A stretch of 63,639 nt of DNA, taken from Chthoniobacterales bacterium. Its GTDB lineage: Bacteria > Verrucomicrobiota > Verrucomicrobiia > Chthoniobacterales > JACTMZ01. The stretch's first letter is position 1, and each line of letters begins with the position of its first letter. The position numbers and the translations under genes are program-made. This document shows, one piece after another, positions 9,262-17,125 of this stretch. A model generated the notes under the pieces. The model did no database searches. It was not told where the DNA came from and was given only the letters and a program-made list of their open reading frames with translations. The stretch spans positions 1-63,639 of the forward strand of contig JAGYIO010000009.1 of assembly GCA_018402585.1 (NCBI GenBank), in the 5' to 3' direction.

Positions 9262-10046
9262 GGGGCGTTGGGGGGCTTGGGCAACGGGATGCGAAAGGAA
9301 TAGAGGCCTGCGTTGCGCAGGACGTAGGTGGAGCGATTGATCAAGTTTGTATTGGCCAGCGTGGTGGGGTCGGCCACTGCGAAGTTCACCTCAATTGCTG
9401 CGGGGTAGTTGTTCGGCCCGGGAACCCCCGTGAAAGGCAGCATGTTGGTGCCGAGGAGAATGAAGTTGGTGTTGTTGGCCTCGTTGGCGAGGTCACCCAA
9501 ACCGCGTGCGGCCATGGAATTGGTGAGGAGTAAGTTGAGGCCGAGGGATTCAAATTGATTCGCTGCTTGGAGACCAGGAAGTACCCCGGGGCGGAGCACA
9601 TTCGAGAAAGTCTTGCTGCTCGGCCAAAATAGCCGGCGCATCTCACGACCTGGGCCGTTGGTCGAAGGCAGAACTACATACTCGACATAGCAGACGTCGC
9701 CCGCCTCGGTTCCTGTTGCGGACTGCCCTTCTGCAGGAACCACGGTAAGGAACTTCAAATAGTAGACATTCTCTCGCCCGATGCGGTTGGTCACAATACG
9801 CGGCCACAAGTTGGTGGAGGCAGGCATGACCACGTTGGCCAAGTCGCGCGACAGCAAGAAGTTCACGGCCCGCGCCTCGCGGTCGGCCACGATTTTGTTA
9901 TCCGTGTTGCGCCAGAGGGACATGCTGGTCGAAAGAGCCGAGAACATGACCGCCAGCACGATGGCCAGCACCGCCGACGAGACCAGCACCTCAATGAGAG
10001 TGAAACCGGGCGGCGAAACCTGTGAGCTGGGGCGCTGGGCGCTCAT
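9258..10046 (-). CDS. Verru_Chthon cassette protein C-like pseudopilin
   Basis: The prepilin signature is explicit: a short basic leader ending in Gly, then FTLIEVLVSSAVLAIVLAVMF at residues 15-35, with Glu at mature position 5. The long N-terminal helix continues through SLWRNTDNKIVADREARAVNFLLSRDLA. The rest is beta-rich (YYLKFLTVVPAE, VCYVEYVVLPS), as in GspJ-type minor pseudopilins. It overlaps protein B upstream and protein A downstream by ATGA junctions, which implies translational coupling. No peptidase or assembly ATPase is encoded nearby, so cleavage and assembly must use machinery encoded elsewhere. Confidence 0.85.
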   Translation of the reverse strand: MSAQRPSSQVSPPGFTLIEVLVSSAVLAIVLAVMFSALSTSMSLWRNTDNKIVADREARAVNFLLSRDLANVVMPASTNLWPRIVTNRIGRENVYYLKFLTVVPAEGQSATGTEAGDVCYVEYVVLPSTNGPGREMRRLFWPSSKTFSNVLRPGVLPGLQAANQFESLGLNLLLTNSMAARGLGDLANEANNTNFILLGTNMLPFTGVPGPNNYPAAIEVNFAVADPTTLANTNLINRSTYVLRNAGLYSFRIPLPKPPNAP

Positions 10047-10600
10047 GGGGAATATATCAGAGTGGAAAACGTGCTCGGACGGCTGTTGGCGAGCGGAATA
10101 GAGGCCGGGGCGCGGACCTCGACATTTACGCGGTAGAGGCCCCCGCCGAGGTTGGTCGCACTAAGCCGGGCCAGCGTGTCGATCGCGTTAACCACCGCAC
10201 CCGCCGGCATTTGGCCCTGCACCCAGGCGGAATCCGGAGTCCCCGCGCCGCGATCGCCGCCCCACAAAAAGTAAGGAACCGTTGTCTGTGATGGGTAACC
10301 AACCACCACAACGTTGTTGGTAATGGAGATTGTCTGGTTGTTGCGGGCGAGCATGGCCGGCCCGTCGCGCACTACCACGCTACCCAAACTCGGCGCCGCA
10401 CGCACCGCGGCGAAAAGTTCCTCGGAGATCAACACCCCACGCGTCTCTGCAGCTGAGTCCGCGCGCATCCGCATGCCCGCCGGAAGCAAGCCCATGACCC
10501 CAACCACGACAAAGGCAAAAATACCGATGGCGATGGTAACCTCGACCAAACTGAAGGCTTGCGGCCGGCGGCGCGTCATGAATGTCGGGTTTGTCTTCAT
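10043..10600 (-). CDS. Verru_Chthon cassette protein B-like pseudopilin
   Basis: The 185-residue product has the prepilin motif FSLVEVTIAIGIFAFVVVGVM at residues 16-36, with the required Glu after the Phe, and then MGLLPAGMRMRADSAAETRGVLISEELFAAVRAAP. The GLLPAGM segment after the helix is typical of GspI/PilV-like minor pilins and of cassette protein B. The start lies 3 bases after the stop of D, and the stop overlaps the start of C in ATGA. It is probably a minor subunit at the tip or base of a pseudopilus. Confidence 0.85.
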   Translation of the reverse strand: MKTNPTFMTRRRPQAFSLVEVTIAIGIFAFVVVGVMGLLPAGMRMRADSAAETRGVLISEELFAAVRAAPSLGSVVVRDGPAMLARNNQTISITNNVVVVGYPSQTTVPYFLWGGDRGAGTPDSAWVQGQMPAGAVVNAIDTLARLSATNLGGGLYRVNVEVRAPASIPLANSRPSTFSTLIYSP

Positions 10601-10603
10601 CGC

Positions 10604-11314
10604 TTAAAGTGAGGCATCCCTGACCACGACCCGGCCGGTGAGAGGCTGGATGCGAAGCTCGTAGTGATTATTGGCCCCGCCGCGCCAATCTCCTGCCTTG
10701 GTCGGTTCCATTTTTTCGCCCAGGAGCAAAGAAATCTCGGTGCTTGCTCCCTGCAATTGGCCGAAACGGTTGAAGGCCAGCGCCGGAATTTGTCCGAGAT
10801 CTTCGGTTCCGCCGAGCCGGGGCAAGGTGCGGGAAGGCAAAGTTCGGCTCCGCACGGCGCCGGACATCCCCGTGCCCCCCTCAAGAAAGACGCCATTGGG
10901 TAATTTCTGCCAGCGGGTCACCGCGACAGGATTCAGGTTGGTGTCACCCGGTCGGGCGTCGCGAAAAACGATAAGGTGCGAAAAGCCATTGGTCTTATTC
11001 GCCGCATTGGTCGGAAAACCGACATACGCTGTGGTGCCATTTTCCACGGCCGACAAACGTGCTTGCTCCAGGACCGCGGTCACCGTGTTCAGCGCGCCGC
11101 GCCGCCCGCTCGTGCCCATCAGTCCTTGCACCGCCGGGGTAATCAGCGCAGAGAGAACAGCGATGATCGCGACCACAACGAGCAATTCAATCAAGGTGAA
11201 GGCGCCGCCCGAGGGGCGGGCGCGGTGCCGGGTTTCGAGGGACGAGGAAGAAAAGACCGAAGCCGTGCGTTGAGCTGCCTGCTCCATGCTCCGTGCTCCA
11301 CGCTCGTTGCTCAT
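10604..11314 (-). CDS. Verru_Chthon cassette protein D-like pseudopilin
   Basis: The ATG at 11314 is chosen because it lies 4 bases after the stop of the preceding pseudopilin gene; an upstream frame extension would overlap that gene. The leader is unusually long (about 37 residues) before the prepilin helix FTLIELLVVVAIIAVLSALI, which is followed by a GspH-type beta domain (LNTVTAVLEQARLSAVENGTTAYVGFP). Part of the leader is encoded by a simple repeat of GCGTGGAGC-like units that also appears, inverted, at the start of the neighbouring pilin gene. The product is 236 residues. Confidence 0.85.
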   Translation of the reverse strand: MSNERGARSMEQAAQRTASVFSSSSLETRHRARPSGGAFTLIELLVVVAIIAVLSALITPAVQGLMGTSGRRGALNTVTAVLEQARLSAVENGTTAYVGFPTNAANKTNGFSHLIVFRDARPGDTNLNPVAVTRWQKLPNGVFLEGGTGMSGAVRSRTLPSRTLPRLGGTEDLGQIPALAFNRFGQLQGASTEISLLLGEKMEPTKAGDWRGGANNHYELRIQPLTGRVVVRDASL

Positions 11315-11318
11315 AAGA

Positions 11319-11750
11319 TTAATTCCGGATCCAGTTGTTTGAATTGGCCCCGCCCACGGTGGACCACAACTCAAAGTAGCTCGTGTAGTTGGAATAGCCG
11401 TAAAGAGTACCCCATGGATCCGCGAATCGGAGCACACCACCATTGGTCACCACCATGCTCGGGGCCGGCTCGAAATAGACCTTTCGTCCGGCCGCGACAG
11501 GGCAGAGGTTGGTGTAAAGCGATGCGGCATTGGTTGGATAGAAACCCTCGCCGAGCTTGAAGGACTCGATGGCCGCCGACAACGCCGCCACCTCCGCCTG
11601 AGCCCGAGATTCCGCGCCCTTCTTGTTCACGTAACCGAGGGTCGAGAGGGTCAGCCCGGCCAAAATCCCGATCACCGCGATAACCACGAGTAACTCAATG
11701 AGGGTGAAAGCGGCAGGCCAGCGCCGCGTGGAGCGTGGAGCATGGTGCAT
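11319..11750 (-). CDS. GspG-like pseudopilin, first gene of the cassette operon
   Basis: The only suitable start is ATG at 11750, giving MHHAPRSTRRWPAA followed by the prepilin helix FTLIELLVVIAVIGILAGLT. The C-terminal part (AEVAALSAAIESFKLGEGFYPTNAASLY) is the GspG signature: a helix, then the GxYP segment before the DPWG strand (FADPWGTLYGYSNY). At 143 residues it has the usual length of a major pseudopilin. It heads the operon, as expected for the most abundant subunit. GspG calcium ligands cannot be assigned with confidence. Confidence 0.85.
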   Translation of the reverse strand: MHHAPRSTRRWPAAFTLIELLVVIAVIGILAGLTLSTLGYVNKKGAESRAQAEVAALSAAIESFKLGEGFYPTNAASLYTNLCPVAAGRKVYFEPAPSMVVTNGGVLRFADPWGTLYGYSNYTSYFELWSTVGGANSNNWIRN

Positions 11751-12031
11751 GGAGCCAGCAACCAGCGGGTTAGCGAGCGCTCGGGGAGGCGTCAAACGCC
11801 TAGGAAAGCGGGCGCAGTTGTGAGCTGAACTCGGAACGCGGAAAAGTGAGCCGAGGCTTGGCGAACCGAAGATAGGTCGCCGCGGCGACCAAACGGGCCA
11901 TAGCCAAAACTCTGACTCTTGGAGGGAACACGGGCGGTGCATGTAAACACATTGTAAACACCAACGCCGAATGTCAAGCCGTTTTCGGCCGACATTTGTT
12001 GCTTGCCTGACGTTGGGCCTACCCAAAAGGC
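11751..12031. other. Leader region of the pseudopilin operon
   Basis: There are 281 bases between the first pilin start codon and the repeat element at 12032. The region contains the 14-base palindrome GTCGCCGCGGCGAC at 11876-11889, in the context GATAGGTCGCC...AAAC that recurs inverted at 2150-2180, and a possible promoter at 11951-11977. The implied 5' leader is about 195 bases. I see no coding frame. Confidence 0.5.
11951..11977 (-). promoter_or_regulatory. Possible sigma70-type promoter of the pseudopilin operon
   Basis: On the minus strand TTGACA (11977-11972) is followed after 15 bases by TACAAT (11956-11951). The spacer is two bases short of the optimum. The two TGTTTACA-like half sites here (TGTAAACACATTGTAAACA on the plus strand) could also be a regulator site. 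It is the best -35/-10 pair upstream of the operon. Confidence 0.35.
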
Positions 12032-12258
12032 CTAAGCCGTATCCATGCAAAACATTCTGCCATTTCTGGCACGGCAACAGAGGCGCGTCTGGGCGAGAGT
12101 TGACTAACTATTTGGTGAGCGAGTTGGCACGTGGCCAAGGGGGCACGGGCGTCCCGCCCGTCACGACCCGACAACACGGCCGGGACGGCCGTGCCCCCTG
12201 GACAAACCGAGCCAAGCCGCGCTTTTATTGCGTCTTCAACTGCATGGATACGGCTTAG
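12032..12258 (+). mobile_element. MITE-like inverted-repeat element, copy 1
   Basis: A 227-bp unit with terminal inverted repeats: CTAAGCCGTATCCATGCA at the left and its reverse complement TGCATGGATACGGCTTAG at the right, apart from one base. The interior holds GC-rich palindromic segments (GGGCACGGGCGTCCCGCCCGT and ACGGCCGGGACGGCCGT) that could pair with each other. It has no coding capacity. Copies 2 (12254-12489) and 3 (41171-41397, opposite orientation) are nearly identical, which indicates recent mobilisation by a transposase encoded elsewhere. Confidence 0.75.
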
Positions 12259-12489
12259 CCGTAACCATGCAAAACATTCTGCCATTTCTGGCACGGCCAC
12301 AGAGGCGCGTCTGGGCGAGAGTTGACTAACTATTTGGTGAGCGAGTTGGCAGGTGGCCAAGGGGCACGGGCGTCCCGCCCGTCACGATCAAACAACCTCA
12401 AACAACACGGCCGGGACGGCCATGCCCCCTGGAAAAACCGAGCCAAGCCGCGCTTTTATTGCGTCTTCAACTGCATGGATACGGCTAAG
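12254..12489 (+). mobile_element. MITE-like inverted-repeat element, copy 2 (tandem with copy 1)
   Basis: A second copy begins inside the last bases of copy 1, so the two share CTTAG at the junction. It is 236 bp because of a short extra run (CAAACAACCT) in the central spacer; otherwise only scattered substitutions separate it from copy 1. Its ends are CTTAGCCGTAACCATGCAA and TGCATGGATACGGCTAAG. The tandem arrangement suggests insertion of one copy into the end of the other, or replication slippage. Confidence 0.75.
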
Positions 12490-12638
12490 TGTGGCCTGCC
12501 TCGGCCACCTTCCCCGCCTTGCTCCCTGATCCCTCCCTCACCGTGCCCTTGTCAGCCCATCCGACCTGCGCGGTTTGAGCCTGTTCTCCAGGGCGAACCC
12601 TGCGCCATACCGCAAGGCTGCTTTTATCAACAAAATAC

Positions 12639-12666
12639 TGGACAACCCCGGGCCCGAGGTTACGAT
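12639..12666 (+). promoter_or_regulatory. Possible promoter of the 12696 secreted protein gene
   Basis: TGGACA (12639-12644) and TACGAT (12661-12666) are separated by 16 bases. The start codon follows 29 bases later. The match to consensus is moderate. Confidence 0.3.
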
Positions 12667-12695
12667 TTTTTTGTATACCGACAAACCTCCCCCCC

Positions 12696-15452
12696 ATGAA
12701 CACACGCTCCCTCCTCGTGCGGCTCTTCGCCGCGTTCACCTTCACCTGCGTCCTGGCCGGCGGCCAGCTCCTCGCGCAGCCGCTCGCTTTCGATGATGCG
12801 ATCGGCGACATTAACGTTGACGGCAACACCAATCCCGGGAACGGAACGCTCGACATCGTCAGCATGGAAGTCTCCGAGACCGCCACCGATCTGGTCTTCA
12901 CGCTCACGGTGAACGGAAATATCGAGACCACCGACTGGGGCAATTTCATGATTGGTATCGCCAACACCAAACTGGCCGGCACCACAACCGGCAACGGCTG
13001 GGGCCGTCCGATCAATTTAGACCCTCCCTTCGGCAGTGGCATGACTCACTGGATCGGGTCGCGGGTTGGCGGCGGGGGCGTTGCAGAGCTTTGGACTTAC
13101 GGCGGCACGGCATGGTCACAGGCTCCCGCCGGTCCAGGTCTAGTGTTGACCCCTGGGTCGCAAAGCACCGTGCAATACACCGTAACCAAAGCCAGTTTGT
13201 CTTATACGGAAGGCGATGCGCTTTTTTTTGACGCCTATTCGTCGGGTGGCGGTAATACCGACAGCTCCGTGGACGCCCTTTCCAACCCCAACGTGGCCAT
13301 TACCGGTTGGGGCGGGCCCTACACCTCCAGCCTCACGACCGGTGTTTCGCGCTATCCGCAGGCTGCCGGCGTCAGTGCCAATATCACCTTTCTCGTAGAT
13401 ATGAGCGTACAGATCCAAGCGGGCAATTTCGATCCGCTTGTCGACCTGGTGGAGTTGCTTCCGGTCAGCAGCAGTGCCTTTGCGCGCACAGACTTGAACG
13501 AGGTGCCCGAACAACCTGGCGTTTACGCGGCAACCGTTTTTGTCACCGCCCCGCTCGACGGTGCGGTCGGCTACCGTTTCAGCATTGTCGGGGCGAGTGC
13601 GGATTTCCCGGAGGATCTGACCCGCACTTTTGCCATGCCGGCTGAGGCGACCACATTGCCCGAGGTTTTCTTTGACGACCTCGAGGGCTACCGCGACGTC
13701 ACCTTTCGCGTCGACCTCAACGTGCCGATCCTCGCGGGTGAGTTCGATCCGCTGACCCAATCCGTGCTCGTCGCCGGCAACTTCAATGGCTTTGCCACCG
13801 ATCCGCTGACCAACCCGCCCTTAGTCGATAGCTCAAGCGATGGGGTTTACGTGGGAACCTTCACGATCGGAGTCGGCAGCGGCGAAGGTGGTGCCACCGT
13901 CGAGTACAAATTCTTCACTACGCAGGGTACCGGGACCGATTCGGGTTTCGAGTTTGGCGGGGCCAATCGCAGCGCCACGGTCGAACTCAATCCTGACGGC
14001 GCCTTCACTCCGGCCCAAGTCCTTCCGGTCGCCATTTACGGCATTCCGGACAACTCCCGCCCCGTCACCTTCACCGTGGATATGAGCCTGGAGGTCGCCG
14101 CGCTACGCTTCAATCCGGAGACCGGCAACGTCCGCGTCACCGGCGGCTTCAATGACTGGAGCACCGGGGCCGAATACAACCTGACCCGCGAGGGCGAGAC
14201 AGACACTTATTCGGGAACCTTACTGGTTGGCGGAAACGAGGGCTCTACCGTGCTCTACAAATACTTCAACTCCACCCCGGCCGCTCCGAACAGCGGCTAC
14301 GAACCCGGCGCAGATCGGACGCTCACACTCGGGCCTGTCGTAACGCCACAGGTGCTTCCCCCCGCGGTCTTTGGGGTCACGGCCACCCAATTCCGGAACA
14401 TCACCTTCTCCGTGGATATGAGCGTGCAAGCCGCCCTCGGACTATTCAATCCGGAGGAAACGGATCCTGCCATTGGCGGGATTGTGGAGGTTCGCGGCAT
14501 CACCGGTTTCGATGTCGGCCCGCAACTGACCCGCGAAGGAGACACGTTTGTCTATTCCGGCACCTTCGAGGTGGGCGGCAACGGCGGCACGACCTTGAAC
14601 TACAAGTTCTGGAGCCCAGGGATCAACTTCTACAACATCCCGGACAATACCGGCTTCGAGCAGATCAATTTAGCCGACCAGTTTGCCAACCGCACGGTGA
14701 CCTTGGACGCGGATGGCGTGGCGATGAGCCTGCCGACCGTCTTCTTCAGCAACCAGCTCTTCTACCTCGTCGGCGCCGGACCAGATGCTTTCAGTACCAC
14801 CGAGGGCGCCGCCTCGGCCGCCCAAAGCGTGACCATCAACGGCCAAGGCCTCACCGCCAACATCGTCGCCACAGCGCCAACCGGCTTCGAGGTCTCTGCC
14901 GACGGCATCACCTACGGCAGCACGGCGAACCTCATCCCTGTATCGGGTGCGGTCACCGGCACGGACAACCTCTTCGTGCGCCTCGCCGCCTCAGCCGCCG
15001 CAGGCTCGCCGTCCGGCAATGTCAGTCTGACCAGCACGGGCAGCCAGCCCGTCAACATCGCGGCCAGCGGCACAGTCACCGCTTCGGGCGAGACCTTCAC
15101 CAACTGGAGCGGCGGAGAAAGCCTCACCCCAGCCTTGCAGCTGCAATACGCGATCGGCGGGGCGACCAGCCCGACCGCGACCAATGGCGTGCCTTCGGTC
15201 ACCACCGTGACCTCCAACACGCTCTCCATCACCGCGGTGGTCCGAACCAACGATCCAACACTGACCGTCAACGGCCAGTCCTTGATCGATCTGGCCGTCG
15301 GACCATGGACCACGAACAACGTGACCATGACCCCGCAGTTGGATGCCGCTCCGGAAGGCTGCCAAGTGCAGACCTTCAGCACGCCGCGCGACGAAGACAG
15401 CAAGAAGTTCCTGCGCCTGCAGACCACCTTGCCCGCCGAGCCCCAGCCCTGA
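12696..15452 (+). CDS. Large secreted protein with four carbohydrate-binding-like modules and the shared C-terminal domain
   Basis: A signal peptide (residues 1-28, ending LLAQ) precedes an N-terminal beta domain (about 30-225, DLVFTLTVNGNI...). Four related modules follow, starting near residues 229, 331, 456 and 567. Each opens with a strand such as VTFTVDMS or ITFSVDMS, then F-D/N-P and a GxFN-type turn (VLVAGNFNGF, VRVTGGFNDW), and ends YKF(F/W). This pattern resembles starch-binding (CBM20/CBM48-like) folds. Residues ~692-785 repeat the domain in the 3276-5588 protein, and residues 800-918 are the C-terminal domain shared with two other proteins. The product is extracellular; it could be a polysaccharide-binding or adhesive protein. 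No catalytic domain is seen. A terminator follows. Confidence 0.85.
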   Translation: MNTRSLLVRLFAAFTFTCVLAGGQLLAQPLAFDDAIGDINVDGNTNPGNGTLDIVSMEVSETATDLVFTLTVNGNIETTDWGNFMIGIANTKLAGTTTGNGWGRPINLDPPFGSGMTHWIGSRVGGGGVAELWTYGGTAWSQAPAGPGLVLTPGSQSTVQYTVTKASLSYTEGDALFFDAYSSGGGNTDSSVDALSNPNVAITGWGGPYTSSLTTGVSRYPQAAGVSANITFLVDMSVQIQAGNFDPLVDLVELLPVSSSAFARTDLNEVPEQPGVYAATVFVTAPLDGAVGYRFSIVGASADFPEDLTRTFAMPAEATTLPEVFFDDLEGYRDVTFRVDLNVPILAGEFDPLTQSVLVAGNFNGFATDPLTNPPLVDSSSDGVYVGTFTIGVGSGEGGATVEYKFFTTQGTGTDSGFEFGGANRSATVELNPDGAFTPAQVLPVAIYGIPDNSRPVTFTVDMSLEVAALRFNPETGNVRVTGGFNDWSTGAEYNLTREGETDTYSGTLLVGGNEGSTVLYKYFNSTPAAPNSGYEPGADRTLTLGPVVTPQVLPPAVFGVTATQFRNITFSVDMSVQAALGLFNPEETDPAIGGIVEVRGITGFDVGPQLTREGDTFVYSGTFEVGGNGGTTLNYKFWSPGINFYNIPDNTGFEQINLADQFANRTVTLDADGVAMSLPTVFFSNQLFYLVGAGPDAFSTTEGAASAAQSVTINGQGLTANIVATAPTGFEVSADGITYGSTANLIPVSGAVTGTDNLFVRLAASAAAGSPSGNVSLTSTGSQPVNIAASGTVTASGETFTNWSGGESLTPALQLQYAIGGATSPTATNGVPSVTTVTSNTLSITAVVRTNDPTLTVNGQSLIDLAVGPWTTNNVTMTPQLDAAPEGCQVQTFSTPRDEDSKKFLRLQTTLPAEPQP

Positions 15453-15470
15453 CCGGCCGATTCCAGAACG

Positions 15471-15498
15471 GGCGGGGTGTCATCACCCCGCCTGTTTT
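15471..15498 (+). terminator. Rho-independent terminator after the 12696 gene
   Basis: GGCGGGGTG (15471-15479) pairs with CACCCCGCC (15484-15492) around a TCAT loop, followed by TGTTTTC. It lies 19 bases after the stop codon. Confidence 0.8.
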
Positions 15499-15550
15499 CG
15501 TATCCCCCCACCCGCCCTTTCGGTTCTTGGCCTAGAACGGTTCCGGAAAA

Positions 15551-15659
15551 GTGGTAGCCACGGAGAGAAGAAGATGGAGGAGGATTATTTTGCGCCGGTG
15601 TCAGCCGGCACAACTTTCTTCGGCTCATCCTCCCTTATCCTCCCCAATCCGTGGCCACA
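15551..15659. repeat. ~109-bp imperfect inverted repeat element
   Basis: The outer arms are GTGGTAGCCACGGA on the left and TCCGTGGCCAC on the right. The interior is purine-rich on one side (AGAAGAAGATGGAGGAGGAT) and matches pyrimidine-rich sequence on the other (ATCCTCCCTTATCCTCC). The centre is a GC stem (GCCGG / CCGGC around a short loop). The whole could fold into one long hairpin. It lies between the terminator of the 12696 gene and the convergent gene ending at 15677, and has no coding capacity. Confidence 0.5.
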
Positions 15660-15676
15660 TGTTTTTTCAAACCGCT

Positions 15677-17125
15677 CTAGCGCAGGCGTTGGCCGAGGAC
15701 GCCTAGCCGGGCGGCAGGGTCGTCATCCGGAACTGCTTCCAAATCGACCGTGATCGCGAAGTGGTCGGAATAGCGATCGCGCCACTTCTTGGGGTCCCGC
15801 AAGCCGTCTTTATTGTGGATCGTAAAGCTCGCCTCCTTCACCTCCTCGAACGTCCCGAGCGGGACGGCGTGGTCGATCTGGCGGTCGAAATGGATGATGC
15901 TGCGACCGCGGCCGGTGAGGAATTTGGCGAAGGCCTTCTCTTTCCAGGCACCTGCCTCGGCGGCCGATGGGTCGTGATTGAAGTCACCCATGACCACGAT
16001 GTCGTTGTCTTCGCCGGGGTCGGCGACGAGTTTTTGCAGATAACCACTCAACGCCTTGGCCTCGGCCTCGCGGCGCTCAAAATCCTCCGGGGTCCGCCCC
16101 GCTTTGAAATGCACGGAAACAACCCGGAAGTCCGGGCCGCCCGCCCGGTCGCGAAACGCTCCGACCACCGGTTGGCGATGGAAGACGAGGCCGGAGGACA
16201 CCCGGGTGGCCAACTCGGACAATTCCCCTGCCCCGAGCATTTCGACGCGCGCGTCGTCCCAGAGAATCCCGGGCGCGACTTGCCCCTCCTGGCCGAGTCG
16301 ACCACTCGTGCCGAGGACGAATTTCCAATCCGGGCCGATGCATTTGACCAAATCGTTGAGGGGCTTCTCGCCGTTGATCTCGCTCACGGCCAGCACTTGC
16401 ACGCCAAGATCACGGATGTAGTCGGCAATGGCCTGCATGTCCTCGGCGGTCCGCGGCGGATCCTTGCGGCTGCCGAAATATTCGAGATTCCACGCTCCGA
16501 GACGCAGGGGAGTGAGGCCCGGACGGCTCACGGCCGCCTCTTCGGCGGAATCCCCCGCGGCACGGCGGTTGGCCTCCACCGACAAGAGCGCTGCCTCCCA
16601 CCGGGCGGCCCGTTCACGTGCGGCGGTCTCGTCGGCTTTTTTCTCGCGCGCTTGGCGCTCGGCAATCTGCTGGTCGGTCAGCGCTTTTTGGGCGCGAAGT
16701 TCCTCGGCCAGCTTGATCTCGCGGGTAAACCAACTGCGCGGACGCCTCGCCTCAACCAAGCCATCGGTGACCACAAAATAGCCAGCCTCCTGCCGCAGCA
16801 TGCGCACCTCCACCCCCGGCGAGAACCCCCGCACGCCGTCCTCGTGCGGCTCGCTGAAGCGTTTGACCACATAAAGAATCCCCTCGGGGGCGAAACGGGC
16901 CTCCGGCGTCGGCTCGGGGGTCGGAGTCGGCACGGGGGTCGGGACTGGCGTCGGCTCGACCAGCGGGGGTACCGGCGGCGTCATCCGCTGGTAATACTCA
17001 TAGCCAAAATAGCCCAGCCCCAAGAGGACGAGCAGAAGGAGAATCTTACTCAAAGTAATGGAGGGAACGGAAACCGCCCCGACTCTTCCGAAAAGACCAA
17101 ACCGGGTCAATCCCCCCAAGCCCAC
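15677..17125 (-). CDS. Membrane-anchored endonuclease/exonuclease/phosphatase-family protein
   Basis: The domain order is: an N-terminal membrane helix (ILLLLVLLGLGYFGYEYY, about residues 28-45); a Pro/Thr linker (PTPVPTPVPTPTPEPTP); an SH3-like beta stretch (~75-130); a charged coiled-coil segment rich in Ala, Glu and Arg (~135-195); and an EEP catalytic domain (~205-470). The catalytic motifs are LRLGAWNLEYFG, VQVLAVSEIN, VSVHFKAGR, VVMGDFNHDP and RYSDHFAITVD. The Asp, Asn and His residues needed for metal-dependent phosphodiester cleavage are present. The first codon is GTG; a GTG at residue 18 is an alternative start. The catalytic domain probably faces the periplasm. The substrate is unknown (nucleic acid, phospholipid or phosphodiester). 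Confidence 0.85.
   Translation of the reverse strand: MGLGGLTRFGLFGRVGAVSVPSITLSKILLLLVLLGLGYFGYEYYQRMTPPVPPLVEPTPVPTPVPTPTPEPTPEARFAPEGILYVVKRFSEPHEDGVRGFSPGVEVRMLRQEAGYFVVTDGLVEARRPRSWFTREIKLAEELRAQKALTDQQIAERQAREKKADETAARERAARWEAALLSVEANRRAAGDSAEEAAVSRPGLTPLRLGAWNLEYFGSRKDPPRTAEDMQAIADYIRDLGVQVLAVSEINGEKPLNDLVKCIGPDWKFVLGTSGRLGQEGQVAPGILWDDARVEMLGAGELSELATRVSSGLVFHRQPVVGAFRDRAGGPDFRVVSVHFKAGRTPEDFERREAEAKALSGYLQKLVADPGEDNDIVVMGDFNHDPSAAEAGAWKEKAFAKFLTGRGRSIIHFDRQIDHAVPLGTFEEVKEASFTIHNKDGLRDPKKWRDRYSDHFAITVDLEAVPDDDPAARLGVLGQRLR

Noticed and set aside
12032..12489. CRISPR array
   Set aside because: There are only two units, ~230 bp each, with terminal inverted repeats and no spacers.
12131..12699. 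Small open frames with GTGVPPV/HGRDGRAP peptides
   Set aside because: They are translations of the mobile repeat element and not genes.
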